Source: Pseudolabrys sp035718275 (GTDB lineage Bacteria; Pseudomonadota; Alphaproteobacteria; Rhizobiales; Xanthobacteraceae). Taken from it: a DNA stretch of 64,000 nt. How positions within the stretch are numbered: position 1 is the first letter of the stretch; each line of letters opens with the position of its first letter. A model generated the notes under the pieces. It ran no database searches and had not been told where the DNA came from. It was given only the letters and a program-made list of their open reading frames with translations. The translations under genes and the position numbers were made by a program. Below are positions 50,907-59,659 of the stretch, piece after piece. The stretch is from positions 1-64,000 of the forward strand of contig DASTHI010000021.1 of assembly GCA_035718275.1 (NCBI GenBank), read 5' to 3'.

Positions 50907-52214
50907 TCAAGCGACCCTGGCTACGCTGTTGTGCGTGTCAACAGAAGCCAGATGGCGGCGGGTGCGATCGATATGGGCCCTGAGTTCAAAAAAGAGTTCG
51001 GAACTGTGCATTGGAACGATGTTGGCTGCCCGTGCGATGTTTTCCAGTTCGGCATGAAGCGCCTGCATCTGACGGGAATCGGGATCGGTCAACAACGCTT
51101 TGTCGACCAGCCTGAGCCGACGATACAAGCGGCGCACACGATCGCGAATGAGCCAGAGAAAAAGCTTCGGGGCATAGTTGAAGACCGGAACGACGATCGC
51201 AATGACCGCTACGAGCACAGCCAGAAAACGTTGCGCATAGTTGGTCATCCAGAACGGCAGGTACCGATTCAAGAAGGAAGGGCCATTCCTGTAGAAATCG
51301 CGGGCTCCCTGGGACATGGGATATTCCGGGTCGGACTCGGTAGGAAATTCGCCGACCTTTTGAAAAAGCCCCGGCGCGCTGTGCGCGCGCAAGGTTGTTT
51401 GCGCCAGAAGATCAACCACGGAAGGGTGAATATCCTTGCGCGCCAGCAGAACGTTTGTTGTTGCGATGAGAAGCGTGTCCGATGCAGGGGTCTTCTGCAC
51501 GAGGTCGATGGCGCCCCGCGGCAACACCAGGCGGACCAGGTAAGGAAAAATACGGCTCAGCGCGTCCGCCTCGGCAAAATTCATGAGGTGGTACTGCGGA
51601 CCTCTGAGCAACGCATCGAGAACAGGCGATTCCGGCGAAAAGTTGCGGAAGACCGCATCGATCGCTCCCGCATCAAGATTGTTGATCACATTTTCTGGCG
51701 CGACGGATACCAACGTGGTGTTGTCATAGGTGATACCGGCGACCGCAAGGATTTTTTCGCACACGGCTCGATCGCCGCTCCCTTCTGCGCCGAGCCCAAT
51801 ACGCTTGCCCTTGAGTTGGGACAGATCCGTCAGCTTGTCGGCCGCTGTATAGAAAAGCCAGAAAATCTGATGGTCGATACGGCCGAGCGACATCAGGTCA
51901 GGTTGCAGAGTGCCGTTTGAGACGCCGCCCTGCATGAACGCAACTTGAATCCCGGACTCCGGATCGTTGAGAAGCCCCAGATTTTCTTTCGCACCATTTG
52001 TGGGTCGCAATTCAACTTTCATGTCTGCTGCGGCCAGGATCCCCTGATACCGAGTGCCCAAATTATGATAGTGCTCTCCGCTGGGCGATGTTCCGATCAC
52101 GATGCGCGATGGTGGAGCCGGAATGAGGTACTCCATCCCAAGCCAGACGAGACCGGCAACGCATAGTGTTGCTGCTATCAGCCTGAACAGATGCCAACGT
52201 GTGATCCCGAGCAC
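50907..52214 (-). CDS. TAXI-family solute receptor with membrane anchors
   Basis: A 435-residue protein. An N-terminal signal anchor (about residues 9-28) is followed by a TAXI (TRAP-associated) receptor domain: VIGTSPSGEHYHNLGTRYQ, KGKRIGLGAEGSGDRAVCEK, LDAGAIDAVFRN. About residues 328-350 form a second hydrophobic helix (FLAVLVAVIAIVVPVFNY), followed by a basic cytoplasmic tail of some 80 residues. Ordinary TAXI receptors are soluble and encoded beside a TRAP permease; none is here. A membrane-bound sensor role is possible. Confidence 0.85.
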   Translation of the reverse strand: MLGITRWHLFRLIAATLCVAGLVWLGMEYLIPAPPSRIVIGTSPSGEHYHNLGTRYQGILAAADMKVELRPTNGAKENLGLLNDPESGIQVAFMQGGVSNGTLQPDLMSLGRIDHQIFWLFYTAADKLTDLSQLKGKRIGLGAEGSGDRAVCEKILAVAGITYDNTTLVSVAPENVINNLDAGAIDAVFRNFSPESPVLDALLRGPQYHLMNFAEADALSRIFPYLVRLVLPRGAIDLVQKTPASDTLLIATTNVLLARKDIHPSVVDLLAQTTLRAHSAPGLFQKVGEFPTESDPEYPMSQGARDFYRNGPSFLNRYLPFWMTNYAQRFLAVLVAVIAIVVPVFNYAPKLFLWLIRDRVRRLYRRLRLVDKALLTDPDSRQMQALHAELENIARAANIVPMHSSELFFELRAHIDRTRRHLASVDTHNSVARVA

Positions 52215-52361
52215 GGGTGCTTTCCGCTGAAGCGCAAACTTAAAAGAACAAGAAGAACTGAAACGATTTAGAGTACACCGATTTCCCCTTTCTCCGGAAG
52301 GGCGGGTACGAGCCTGCGTGGCTGATGATGAAGCGCAACGGCCGCACCGTCTCGAACCAAT

Positions 52362-53327
52362 TCAGCGGTCGATTGTGATCTCGTCACCCCGTGCACGCGA
52401 GACGCAAATCATGATGGTGTCCTTCCGCTCGTGCTCCGCCAGCACGAGATCGCGGTGGTCCGCTTCGCCTGCAAGCAGCCGGGTTCGGCAGGTACCGCAC
52501 GTTCCCGTTTCACAGGAACTCGGTACATCAAGCCCGTGCTCGCGCAGCACTTCGAGAATCGTTTTCGTCACAGGCACTTCGAGAACCATATTCGATCGCG
52601 CGAGCCGTACCGTGAACGACCGGTCGCCCGGTTTGTGCGTGTCCGCTTCGCTGAAGGCCTCGAAATGTACAGCGGTCGGCGACCAATGATCGGTCATCGC
52701 CCGCACGGCCTCCATCAGCGGGCGTGGCCCGCAGCAGTAAAGATGTTCGCGATTCCTGCGCTCCGCCAGAACTGGCCGGAGGTCGAGCGAACGCGAAGCA
52801 TCGCCCTGATCGTAATGGATCGTCACGGTGTCTCTGAAACGTGATGCGCCGAGCTCGTCCCGAAATGCGGTGGTTTCCGGCGAACGCGAGCAATAAAAGA
52901 GCCGGAAGCGCTTTCCTTCCCGCTGAACCTGGTGGATCATCGCCATGATCGGCGTCACGCCGATCCCGCCGGCGATGAACAGAAAGTCCTGAGCGCGCGG
53001 CGGCAGCCCGAAATCATTCACCGGAGCGGTAATGGTCAGCTCGTCGCCGGCCTTTGCGTCATCGATCAGGCTTCTTGATCCGCCACGGCCATTGGTTTCA
53101 CGTTTGACCGCTATCTGGTAGCGCTCTCGTTCCGCCGGGTCGTTACATAGAGAGTATTTCCGCAACATTCCCTTCGGCACATGCACCCCGATGTGCGCCC
53201 CGGCCGTGAATTTCGGCAGCGGATGTCCTTGCGGGTGGCGAAATTCAAGAAGATGGATTCCGCCGGCGATTTCCTCGTTGCGCGTGACGCGCAGCAATAG
53301 CGCCGGCGGTGTGGAATGGGCGCTCAT
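52362..53327 (-). CDS. Class IA oxygenase reductase (phthalate dioxygenase reductase / VanB type)
   Basis: A 321-residue three-domain reductase: FMN domain with RKYSLCNDP (residues 56-64), NAD domain with FIAGGIGVTPIMAM (117-130), and a C-terminal plant-type [2Fe-2S] domain with Cys272, Cys277, Cys280 and Cys308. This order defines phthalate dioxygenase reductase and vanillate demethylase reductase. No Rieske oxygenase is encoded nearby in the window, so its partner is elsewhere. The ATG at 53327 is chosen over 53375. Confidence 0.92.
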   Translation of the reverse strand: MSAHSTPPALLLRVTRNEEIAGGIHLLEFRHPQGHPLPKFTAGAHIGVHVPKGMLRKYSLCNDPAERERYQIAVKRETNGRGGSRSLIDDAKAGDELTITAPVNDFGLPPRAQDFLFIAGGIGVTPIMAMIHQVQREGKRFRLFYCSRSPETTAFRDELGASRFRDTVTIHYDQGDASRSLDLRPVLAERRNREHLYCCGPRPLMEAVRAMTDHWSPTAVHFEAFSEADTHKPGDRSFTVRLARSNMVLEVPVTKTILEVLREHGLDVPSSCETGTCGTCRTRLLAGEADHRDLVLAEHERKDTIMICVSRARGDEITIDR

Positions 53328-53451
53328 CGCTACCACACGTGGCAAGTTCCTGCCGCAATGGCAAGTGCCGAGCAATGCAGGTGACGCATTGCCTGGAAGC
53401 GCCGCCGAGCATCGCGACCCGGTTTTGGCGATTTCGCCCCGCGACGAAGGC

Positions 53452-54951
53452 TCAGCGCGCTCCCGTGCTCACGCGCTCTACCGGGCGCGAACCGCTTTCC
53501 GAAAGCGCCGCTTTATCGAGCGTCAATGCCCGGTAGGCATCGGCGAGGCCGGCGCCGAACATCACATCGGTTCCCTTCGGGCCAAGATCCCTAGCACTGG
53601 CGCGCAGAATGGCTTTCACCTTGTCCGGCGAGAGCTCAGGCTTGTACTGGAGCATCAGCGCCACAATCCCGCTGACCTCGGCAGCTGAGTACGATGTCCC
53701 CGAAGAGATCTCATAGCTTCCCTCCGGAATTGCGACGAGGATCTGGTCGCCGGGCGCGGCCACCGCAATATGACGCCCCCGATTCGACGCCTCGAAGAGC
53801 TTGTCATTGGGGTCGGTCGCACTGACAGCGATGACGTTGGGGTCCGCGGCCGGATAGAGCGGTGGCGATTTCGCTCCTGCATTTCCAGCGGCGGCGACCA
53901 GAACGATCTTTCTTCTGTGTGCAGCCTCAAGCGCGCGGCGAATGGCAGGATCGGAGGGCCCCGCGAAGCTCATATTGATCACGCGCGCATTATGAGCTGC
54001 GGCCCAGTCGATGGCCTTGAGAATGTTGAATGTCGTGCCTTCGGCGCCACCAGACTTTGGGTCGAATGCGCGCACCGCCAGTATCTTGGCGCTCGGGGCC
54101 GCGCCCATGAGCTTGCCATGCGCGGCGATCAATCCTGCGATCGCCGTGCCGTGCTGATGCGGAGACGCGGTGGTCGAGAGAACGTCGAAGTTCTCGGCAA
54201 TCGATCCCTCAAGCTCAGGGTGATTGCCGTCGATGGCGGAATCGATGACGGCCACAAGGACGTTCTCGCCTTTGGCGATCGAATGCGCTTCGGGCAAACG
54301 CAGCTTGGTGATCCCATACTGCGCGGCATCGCCTTCCCGTTTCGAATCGTTTTGTTGAAGCGTGTACAGGTAATTGGGCTGAGCGGATGCGACGATCCGA
54401 TCGGCCTCAAGTTCGCGAACCACGGTGCGCACCGAACGGCGATCGGGAATGCGCCAGCGGTAAAGTGTCGTGCCGGTCAGCGGAAAGGTCTGACTTTCAA
54501 GGCGTGTCAGGCGGTGCCGCCTCTGCAGCGAATCGATCTGCTGGTTGCTCACTGAGTTCGCCAGCTCGATCACCACTTCATCGGGCACCAGCCTGCGCTC
54601 ATTGGCCGGCGGTGCCCCGCTCGGCCCTCGCCGGTTGGCCTGCCGCGAGCGGCGTGGTGCCCGTCCGGGAGGGCCATCGTCCGTGGTTTCGTCATCAATG
54701 AAGGGTCCATTGGGCGAATATCGTGGCGGGACCGAAAGAATGATCCCGGGCACGACGCCACCCCAGCCCGGGCCGCGGTGGCCGCCGCCGTGATGTCCGC
54801 CGCCGTCAGGTCGTCCGACCGGTCCGCCAGGGCGGCTCATACCGATATTGGGCGAGAAGCCACGGCCGCCTTTTTGTGCGGACGCGCTTTCAACTGACGC
54901 GATGCTCAATGCCGCGATCAGGCAGAGCAGGGCTCGTGCGCGCGGTCGCAT
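53452..54951 (-). CDS. Secreted subtilisin-family (S8) serine protease
   Basis: A 499-residue protease. A Sec signal peptide ends near ESASAQ, followed by a low-complexity Gly/Pro/Arg/His segment (residues 28-118), a propeptide-like domain (about 122-200) and the S8 domain. Triad: Asp237 (VAVIDSAIDG), His267 (HQHGTAIAGL) and Ser420 (SSGTSYSAAE); the oxyanion Asn357 is in AAAGNAG. The proline after GTS is replaced. It is the last gene of an ECF sigma, anti-sigma, protease operon (26-nt gap), suggesting a link to envelope-stress signalling. Confidence 0.92.
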   Translation of the reverse strand: MRPRARALLCLIAALSIASVESASAQKGGRGFSPNIGMSRPGGPVGRPDGGGHHGGGHRGPGWGGVVPGIILSVPPRYSPNGPFIDDETTDDGPPGRAPRRSRQANRRGPSGAPPANERRLVPDEVVIELANSVSNQQIDSLQRRHRLTRLESQTFPLTGTTLYRWRIPDRRSVRTVVRELEADRIVASAQPNYLYTLQQNDSKREGDAAQYGITKLRLPEAHSIAKGENVLVAVIDSAIDGNHPELEGSIAENFDVLSTTASPHQHGTAIAGLIAAHGKLMGAAPSAKILAVRAFDPKSGGAEGTTFNILKAIDWAAAHNARVINMSFAGPSDPAIRRALEAAHRRKIVLVAAAGNAGAKSPPLYPAADPNVIAVSATDPNDKLFEASNRGRHIAVAAPGDQILVAIPEGSYEISSGTSYSAAEVSGIVALMLQYKPELSPDKVKAILRASARDLGPKGTDVMFGAGLADAYRALTLDKAALSESGSRPVERVSTGAR

Positions 54952-54977
54952 GGCTCACCTCCGTCGGGCTACATCAT

Positions 54978-55646
54978 TCACTCGCTTGCCGCGATGAAGC
55001 TGACAACTTTATCTTCCTGCAGCTTCTTCACGATACGCGCGAGCTCGGCTTTCGGAATTTCTGTCATCGCGACGCGAACCTTGTAGAGCCCACCGGCCAT
55101 CGGTCCGGCTGCTATGGAAAGCTTGTTTGCCTCGAGAAACTTTGTGATGTCGTCGGACGACGCCTGGGGGGCGAAACGGATCAGCGTGAAAGCCCCCGCG
55201 CCGGGAGCGGTTGTTGGCGCTGAAGCTGTCTGATAACTCGCGGTCTTCGTCTCATTCAACATCATCGTGGCGATGAACCCGGCCTGCACCAGGATGGCGA
55301 GCACGGCGGCTCCACTAGCAAAGGCCAGCGTGCGCGGCGACAGGCCAGCAAAGAATTCCGAGATGCGCCTTGCGACACCGCTCGATGCAGCACGGGGGAG
55401 TGGCTCCGCGTCAATTGCGGTGAACAGTTTTTCCGCTGCGCGAGAAGATGGGACACCCAGCGTCTCATTCAGGTGAATGGTTTCGCTTAGTTCCTCACGC
55501 ACCATTGCATAGCGGCGGGCGAGCTCGGGATCGCGCGCAAGCGCATCTTCGACACGTCGGCAATCGCGATAGCTCAGCGTCCCTGCGGCATGCCAGGGCA
55601 GCAACGCTTCGATCTCCTGGTCGTGCGCTTCTTGATTCGCGTTCAT
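54978..55646 (-). CDS. Membrane anti-sigma factor with propeptide-like periplasmic domain
   Basis: A 222-residue bitopic protein. Residues 10-60 resemble anti-sigma domains (EIEALLPWHAAGTLSYRDCR, ALARDPELARRYAMV) but lack the zinc-binding HxxxCxxC pattern. A helix at about 107-129 crosses the membrane. The C-terminal part (about 152-222) reads FTLIRFAPQASSDDITKFLE, then GPMAGGLYKVRV, then LARIVKKLQEDKVVSFIA, a pattern like subtilase propeptides. It overlaps the sigma gene by ATGA, so 55646 is the start. Confidence 0.85.
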   Translation of the reverse strand: MNANQEAHDQEIEALLPWHAAGTLSYRDCRRVEDALARDPELARRYAMVREELSETIHLNETLGVPSSRAAEKLFTAIDAEPLPRAASSGVARRISEFFAGLSPRTLAFASGAAVLAILVQAGFIATMMLNETKTASYQTASAPTTAPGAGAFTLIRFAPQASSDDITKFLEANKLSIAAGPMAGGLYKVRVAMTEIPKAELARIVKKLQEDKVVSFIAASE

Positions 55647-56203
55647 GGCCAACCTCGATCTATCCCATGCTCCTTGAGGAGCTCAGATAATTTCTTTCGC
55701 GCGTAGAACATGCGCGTCTTCACTGTCGCTTCCGGGATGCCGACGATCGCGGCGACTTCTTCCACCGACTTCTCGTGGTAGTACACAAGGTCGATGATTT
55801 CCCGGTGATCCGCCGAGAGCCCGGCCAGGCATTGCCGCAGGACCAGACCCTTGTCCTTCTTTGCCAGGGCAGTCTCCGGATCATCTGCGTGATCCTCGAT
55901 CTGCCCTGCCTTTTCCTCGTCCAACTCGTCATCAGGTCGGCGCCGCAGCGCCGACAGAGCCTTGAAGCGCGCGATGCTCAGCATCCAGGTCGAGGCAGCA
56001 GACCGACCCTCGAACTTGCCGGCTTGCCGCCAGACGTCGAGGAACACCTCGCTGATGAGGTCTTCCGCCGTCGCCTCATTGCGCACCAGACGAAGTACGA
56101 ATCGGTACACACGAACGTGGTGCCGCGCATAGAGCACCTGCATGGCGAGCCGATCGCCGCCTGCGATGCGCGAGATCAGAACCTCGTCCGACGTTGTTTG
56201 CAT
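55643..56203 (-). CDS. ECF-family RNA polymerase sigma factor
   Basis: A 186-residue sigma-70 ECF protein. Region 2 is at about 20-90 (YRFVLRLVRNEATAEDLISE, VFLDVWRQAGKFEG) and region 4 at about 125-180 (CLAGLSADHREIIDLVYYHE, VEEVAAIVGIPEATVKTRMF). It is the first gene of the operon with its anti-sigma factor and a subtilase. Target promoters are unknown. Confidence 0.93.
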   Translation of the reverse strand: MQTTSDEVLISRIAGGDRLAMQVLYARHHVRVYRFVLRLVRNEATAEDLISEVFLDVWRQAGKFEGRSAASTWMLSIARFKALSALRRRPDDELDEEKAGQIEDHADDPETALAKKDKGLVLRQCLAGLSADHREIIDLVYYHEKSVEEVAAIVGIPEATVKTRMFYARKKLSELLKEHGIDRGWP

Positions 56204-56515
56204 CGCAGAACAATCGGCTCGTGCTTGGGTCGCTGGAGAGGGCGCCGAGGTTCAAGCCAATTGCGGAAAATTTGGATGGACCTGCCGCCCCAAGGTGTTC
56301 CAGCCGCCAGTCTCCTCTTTTCGCATGCGTGAGGGCAAGCAGAAGCGCGTGAATCCCCAAATTTACGGGCATTTGGGCGAGGAAATTGTCGTGCGGCTGA
56401 AGTGCAGCGAACGGCGCTTGCCGCGCTTTGAACCTTTCTCGGGCACGGCGCGACCCATGTCCAGGATGCGATGGCCGCATCCCTGAGCGACCCACCTGAG
56501 ACACAGGAGAAGACA
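56204..56515. other. Divergent intergenic region
   Basis: About 310 nt between the ECF sigma gene and the His-rich gene. It should hold the sigma operon promoter, but I see no clear repeat or hairpin. Confidence 0.5.
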
Positions 56516-56791
56516 ATGATCCGCAAATTCGCACTCGCCCTTGGTACCACCATTGCGATCGCTTCCGCAGCGCTGATCCCGACTTCTGCTTCCGCCGGCC
56601 ACGGCCACGGACACGGACATGGTCATGCCCACGGCCATGGTCACTGGCATGGTCATTGGCACCGCGGAGTCGCCTGGCGCGTCGGGATAGTTGCACCCGC
56701 GACCTACATTGCCTCGGACTGCTACATCGTGAAGAAAGTTGTTGCGACCCCGTTTGGTCCGCGCGTCCGCCGCGTCTCGGTTTGCGATTGA
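56516..56791 (+). CDS. Small secreted histidine-rich protein
   Basis: A 91-residue protein. A Sec signal peptide ends near SASAG and is followed by eleven His in GH/AH/WH alternation (residues 29-49), then a hydrophobic segment and two Cys (SDCYIV and the C-terminal VCD). The His tract comes from a GGNCAT/GGNCAC hexamer repeat at about 56598-56660. Divalent metal binding (Zn, Ni or Cu) is plausible. AGGAG lies before the ATG at 56516. It is divergent from the ECF sigma operon. Confidence 0.82.
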   Translation: MIRKFALALGTTIAIASAALIPTSASAGHGHGHGHGHAHGHGHWHGHWHRGVAWRVGIVAPATYIASDCYIVKKVVATPFGPRVRRVSVCD

Positions 56792-56944
56792 GCGAGCAGA
56801 CTGTGGGACGGAAACAGCCCCGGCTCCCAAGGTGGAGTCGGGGCTTCCAATTGCTCTTTGGTCGAGAATTGCGGCCTGCCTGCCGTTAGGGCATACGCTA
56901 GCTCGCGGCGGATGATGTGCGAAGCGAATCTGCACAAGGACAGT

Positions 56945-57826
56945 ATGCTTGATCAGTTCACACGGCGCGAAATCAGCACGAGCGGCGCTCGCATCGTGAC
57001 ACTGATAGGCGGCGACGGGCCTCCCTTGCTGCTTTTACACGGAAATCCCTTTACGCATCTTTCCTGGCACAGGGTTGCGCCGGTATTGGCTCGGGAATTT
57101 ACCGTCGTGTGCACGGATCTCCGCGGCTATGGCGACTCGGAAAAGCCGCACGAAGGTGCTGGCCATTCGGCTTACTCGTTCCGCGCTATGGCGCAGGATC
57201 AGGTCGAGGTGATGGCGGCGCTCGGCTTCAAACAATTTGCCGCGGCGGGACACGACCGGGGCGCTCGCGTTCTGCACAGAATGTGTCTCGATCATCCGGA
57301 CAAGGTCCTGCGCGCGGCAATCCTCGACATCATCCCACAGCATCACCTGCTCAACAACGTCACCAAGGAATGGGCCACGTTCTCATGGCACTGGTTCTTC
57401 AACGTCCAATCTGACGATATGCCCGAGCGGATGATGGGTGCAGATCCTGACTGGTTCCTCGAGAAGAAGCTTGCGAAGACCAAAAAGGGGCTGAGCTTTT
57501 TCGACCCGCAGGTCCTGGCCGAATACAAGCGTTGTTTCCGCAATCCCGAAACCATTCACGCCATCTGCGAGGATTACCGCGCCACGTTCGGCATCGACCT
57601 CGACATGGATAACGCGGATTTCGCCGCCGGACGCAAGGTGGAATGCCCGGTGCTGCTGTTATGGGGCGCGACCGGCGGGGTGGGCCGCAATCACAAGCCG
57701 ATGGAAATCTGGCGGAAATACGCGACCAATATCGTGGAAGCGAAGGCCCTCCCCTGCGGACATTATTTGTCGGAAGAGGCACCGAAGGAAACGGCCGAGG
57801 CCCTGCGGAAATTTTTCACCTCGTGA
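56945..57826 (+). CDS. Alpha/beta hydrolase, fluoroacetate / haloacetate dehalogenase type
   Basis: A 293-residue alpha/beta hydrolase carrying every residue used for C-F bond cleavage in Rhodopseudomonas fluoroacetate dehalogenase: nucleophile Asp104 with Arg105 and Arg108 (GHDRGARV), Asp128, His149 and Trp150 (FSWHWFF), Tyr211 and His273 (CGHYLSEE). The oxyanion motif is LLLHGNPF and the RGYGDSEKP loop is typical. The start at 56945 removes a non-conserved extension. Substrate is probably a haloacetate; other alpha/beta hydrolases of the clan remain possible. Confidence 0.87.
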   Translation: MLDQFTRREISTSGARIVTLIGGDGPPLLLLHGNPFTHLSWHRVAPVLAREFTVVCTDLRGYGDSEKPHEGAGHSAYSFRAMAQDQVEVMAALGFKQFAAAGHDRGARVLHRMCLDHPDKVLRAAILDIIPQHHLLNNVTKEWATFSWHWFFNVQSDDMPERMMGADPDWFLEKKLAKTKKGLSFFDPQVLAEYKRCFRNPETIHAICEDYRATFGIDLDMDNADFAAGRKVECPVLLLWGATGGVGRNHKPMEIWRKYATNIVEAKALPCGHYLSEEAPKETAEALRKFFTS

Positions 57827-58073
57827 GTGGTCTCATGGTGGTTCTGCAGGTTTCAGCGCCCTAAATCATGGATTCGGCGTTATTGGACGACCAGACAGAC
57901 CGCGGGGCGGGCGCGGCCAAGCCGCCGGCTGAGGCCGCGAAAACGCAACAATTCGAGGCCTCCGGCCGCGAAACGCTGCACTCGCCCGTCGCAATGACTT
58001 CTGCTAGGGGTCGCAAGCGCAGCCTCGGCGCGCGGCGCAAAAGGGACTGAAACCGGCCTCAACCGGAGGAGCA

Positions 58074-59126
58074 ATGCTCAAGTGGCTGCGTGCGATCACG
58101 CGCTTTTTTCAGAAGACGGTCGGCTGGAATCGCGTGGGGGTTGTCCTAAGTTTGACGATCATCACCATTGCCGTGGTGGTCCTCGTTCACATGCTGCGCG
58201 ACATCGATGGCGACGAGGTGATTACGGCGCTCAAGGCCACCGAAACCCAGCACATTGCGGCTGCCGCCTTCTTCGTCGCCTGCGGCTACTTTACTCTAAC
58301 CTTCTATGACTGGTTTGCCTTGCGCACGATCGGGCGCACGGAGATCCCGTATCGCGTTGCCGCGTTGACCGGCTTCACCAGCTATTCGATCGGCCACAAT
58401 ATCGGCGCCACCGTTTTCACCGGCGGCGCCGTACGCTACCGCATTTACTCTGCTTACGGGCTCGATGCCATCGAGGTCGCAAAGATCTGTTTCGTTGCCG
58501 GCCTGACATTCTGGCTCGGGAATGCCACCGTGCTTGGCCTTGGCGTGACGCTTCACCCGCAGGCAGCGGCGCCGATCGATCAGCTCCCACCGTGGCTCAA
58601 CCGCGCAATCGCAGTCGCGATTCTGATCGTGCTGAGCTCGTACGTGAGCTGGGTGTGGAGCGCACCGCGCGAAATCGGGCAGGGCGAGTGGAAGGTCAAA
58701 CTCCCGAGTGGCCCGTCGACCCTGCTGCAGATTGGAATCGGCATTCTCGATCTCGGCAGCTGCGCTCTCGCCATGTACATGCTGCTGCCGGCGCATCCCG
58801 ATATCGGTTTCATCTCTATGGCGGTCGTCTTCGTCTCGGCAACATTGCTTGGATTCGCCAGCCACGCCCCCGGCGGGCTCGGTGTCTTCGACGCCGCCAT
58901 GCTGGTCGCGCTCTGGCAATTTGACAAGGAGTCAGTGTTGGCAGGGCTGCTGCTGTTTCGACTGCTCTACTACATCGTTCCCTTTGCGCTTGCCCTGGTC
59001 ATTCTCGGCTCGCGTGAGGTGTGGCTCAATGTCAACGGACGCCGGGCTGTCGAAACGGAACCGATCAAGTCGGTCACCGGACCCATAAGGAGCGAAATCC
59101 GGGCGGATAAGCCTGACGCAGACTGA
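58074..59126 (+). CDS. Flippase-type membrane protein (MprF N-terminal / UPF0104 family)
   Basis: A 350-residue polytopic membrane protein with about eight helices and the family block TGFTSYSIGHNIGATVFTGG followed by AVRYRIYSAYGL. This is the lipid-flippase half of lysylphosphatidylglycerol synthases; the synthase (DUF2156) half is absent. GGAGGAGC precedes the ATG. Similar stand-alone proteins are of unknown substrate. The preceding 250 nt hold no convincing gene. Confidence 0.85.
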   Translation: MLKWLRAITRFFQKTVGWNRVGVVLSLTIITIAVVVLVHMLRDIDGDEVITALKATETQHIAAAAFFVACGYFTLTFYDWFALRTIGRTEIPYRVAALTGFTSYSIGHNIGATVFTGGAVRYRIYSAYGLDAIEVAKICFVAGLTFWLGNATVLGLGVTLHPQAAAPIDQLPPWLNRAIAVAILIVLSSYVSWVWSAPREIGQGEWKVKLPSGPSTLLQIGIGILDLGSCALAMYMLLPAHPDIGFISMAVVFVSATLLGFASHAPGGLGVFDAAMLVALWQFDKESVLAGLLLFRLLYYIVPFALALVILGSREVWLNVNGRRAVETEPIKSVTGPIRSEIRADKPDAD

Positions 59127-59170
59127 TCAGCGGGGAAAGATACCGCTGGCGCCGACGCGTGAGGCGAGGT

Positions 59171-59659
59171 TCAGCCTCTGTATGAACGCTTATCGCGGCG
59201 GCGGTCAGTGAGCGGCTGGTAGGCAACGCGGCAATGATAGGAGCAATAGGGCATGTCGTTGACCGTATCACCGCCACAGAAGAAGAAATCCGAGCTGCCC
59301 GGGTCGCCCACGGGCCAGCGGCAGGTCTTTTCGTTCAGCTGCAACAAGCTCTTGCGCTGCTCAATCGGGATCTCGATGAGTTCAGGTTCGGGTTCGAGGT
59401 CATACTCGTAAGCCAGGGCGGTATTGCCGCGCATGCTCGCGCGCGGGACGCGGAGCATGTGGCCCGAGGAGCGTGGTTTTCGCGGCCGCGGTGATGTCGA
59501 CGAGGGGCTCTTCGCGCGGCCCGAAAGGCCAAGCCGATGGACCTTGCCGATGACTGCATTGCGCGTAATTCCCCCCAATTCGGCGGCGATCTGGCTCGCA
59601 GAGAGCCCATCGGCCCACAATTTCTTGAGGAGCTCGACCCGTTCGTCCGTCCAGCCCAT
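59171..59659 (-). CDS. gcrA: GcrA family cell cycle regulator
   Basis: A 162-residue regulator restricted to Alphaproteobacteria. The N-terminal helix-turn-helix (WTDERVELLKKLWADGLSAS, IAAELGGITRNAVIGKVHRL) binds methylated GANTC promoters in Caulobacter, and the C-terminal Cys-containing domain (CRWPVGDPGSSDFFFCGG, YCSYHCRVAYQP) contacts sigma-70. It is the strongest taxonomic marker in the window. Confidence 0.95.
   Translation of the reverse strand: MGWTDERVELLKKLWADGLSASQIAAELGGITRNAVIGKVHRLGLSGRAKSPSSTSPRPRKPRSSGHMLRVPRASMRGNTALAYEYDLEPEPELIEIPIEQRKSLLQLNEKTCRWPVGDPGSSDFFFCGGDTVNDMPYCSYHCRVAYQPLTDRRRDKRSYRG

Noticed and set aside
50931..51920. 329-codon plus-strand ORF over the TAXI receptor
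   Set aside because: Shadow; no motif, and the opposite frame has clear TAXI motifs and membrane helices.
57868..58050. 60-codon ORF before the flippase-type gene
   Set aside because: Low-complexity basic sequence without a ribosome site or recognisable family.
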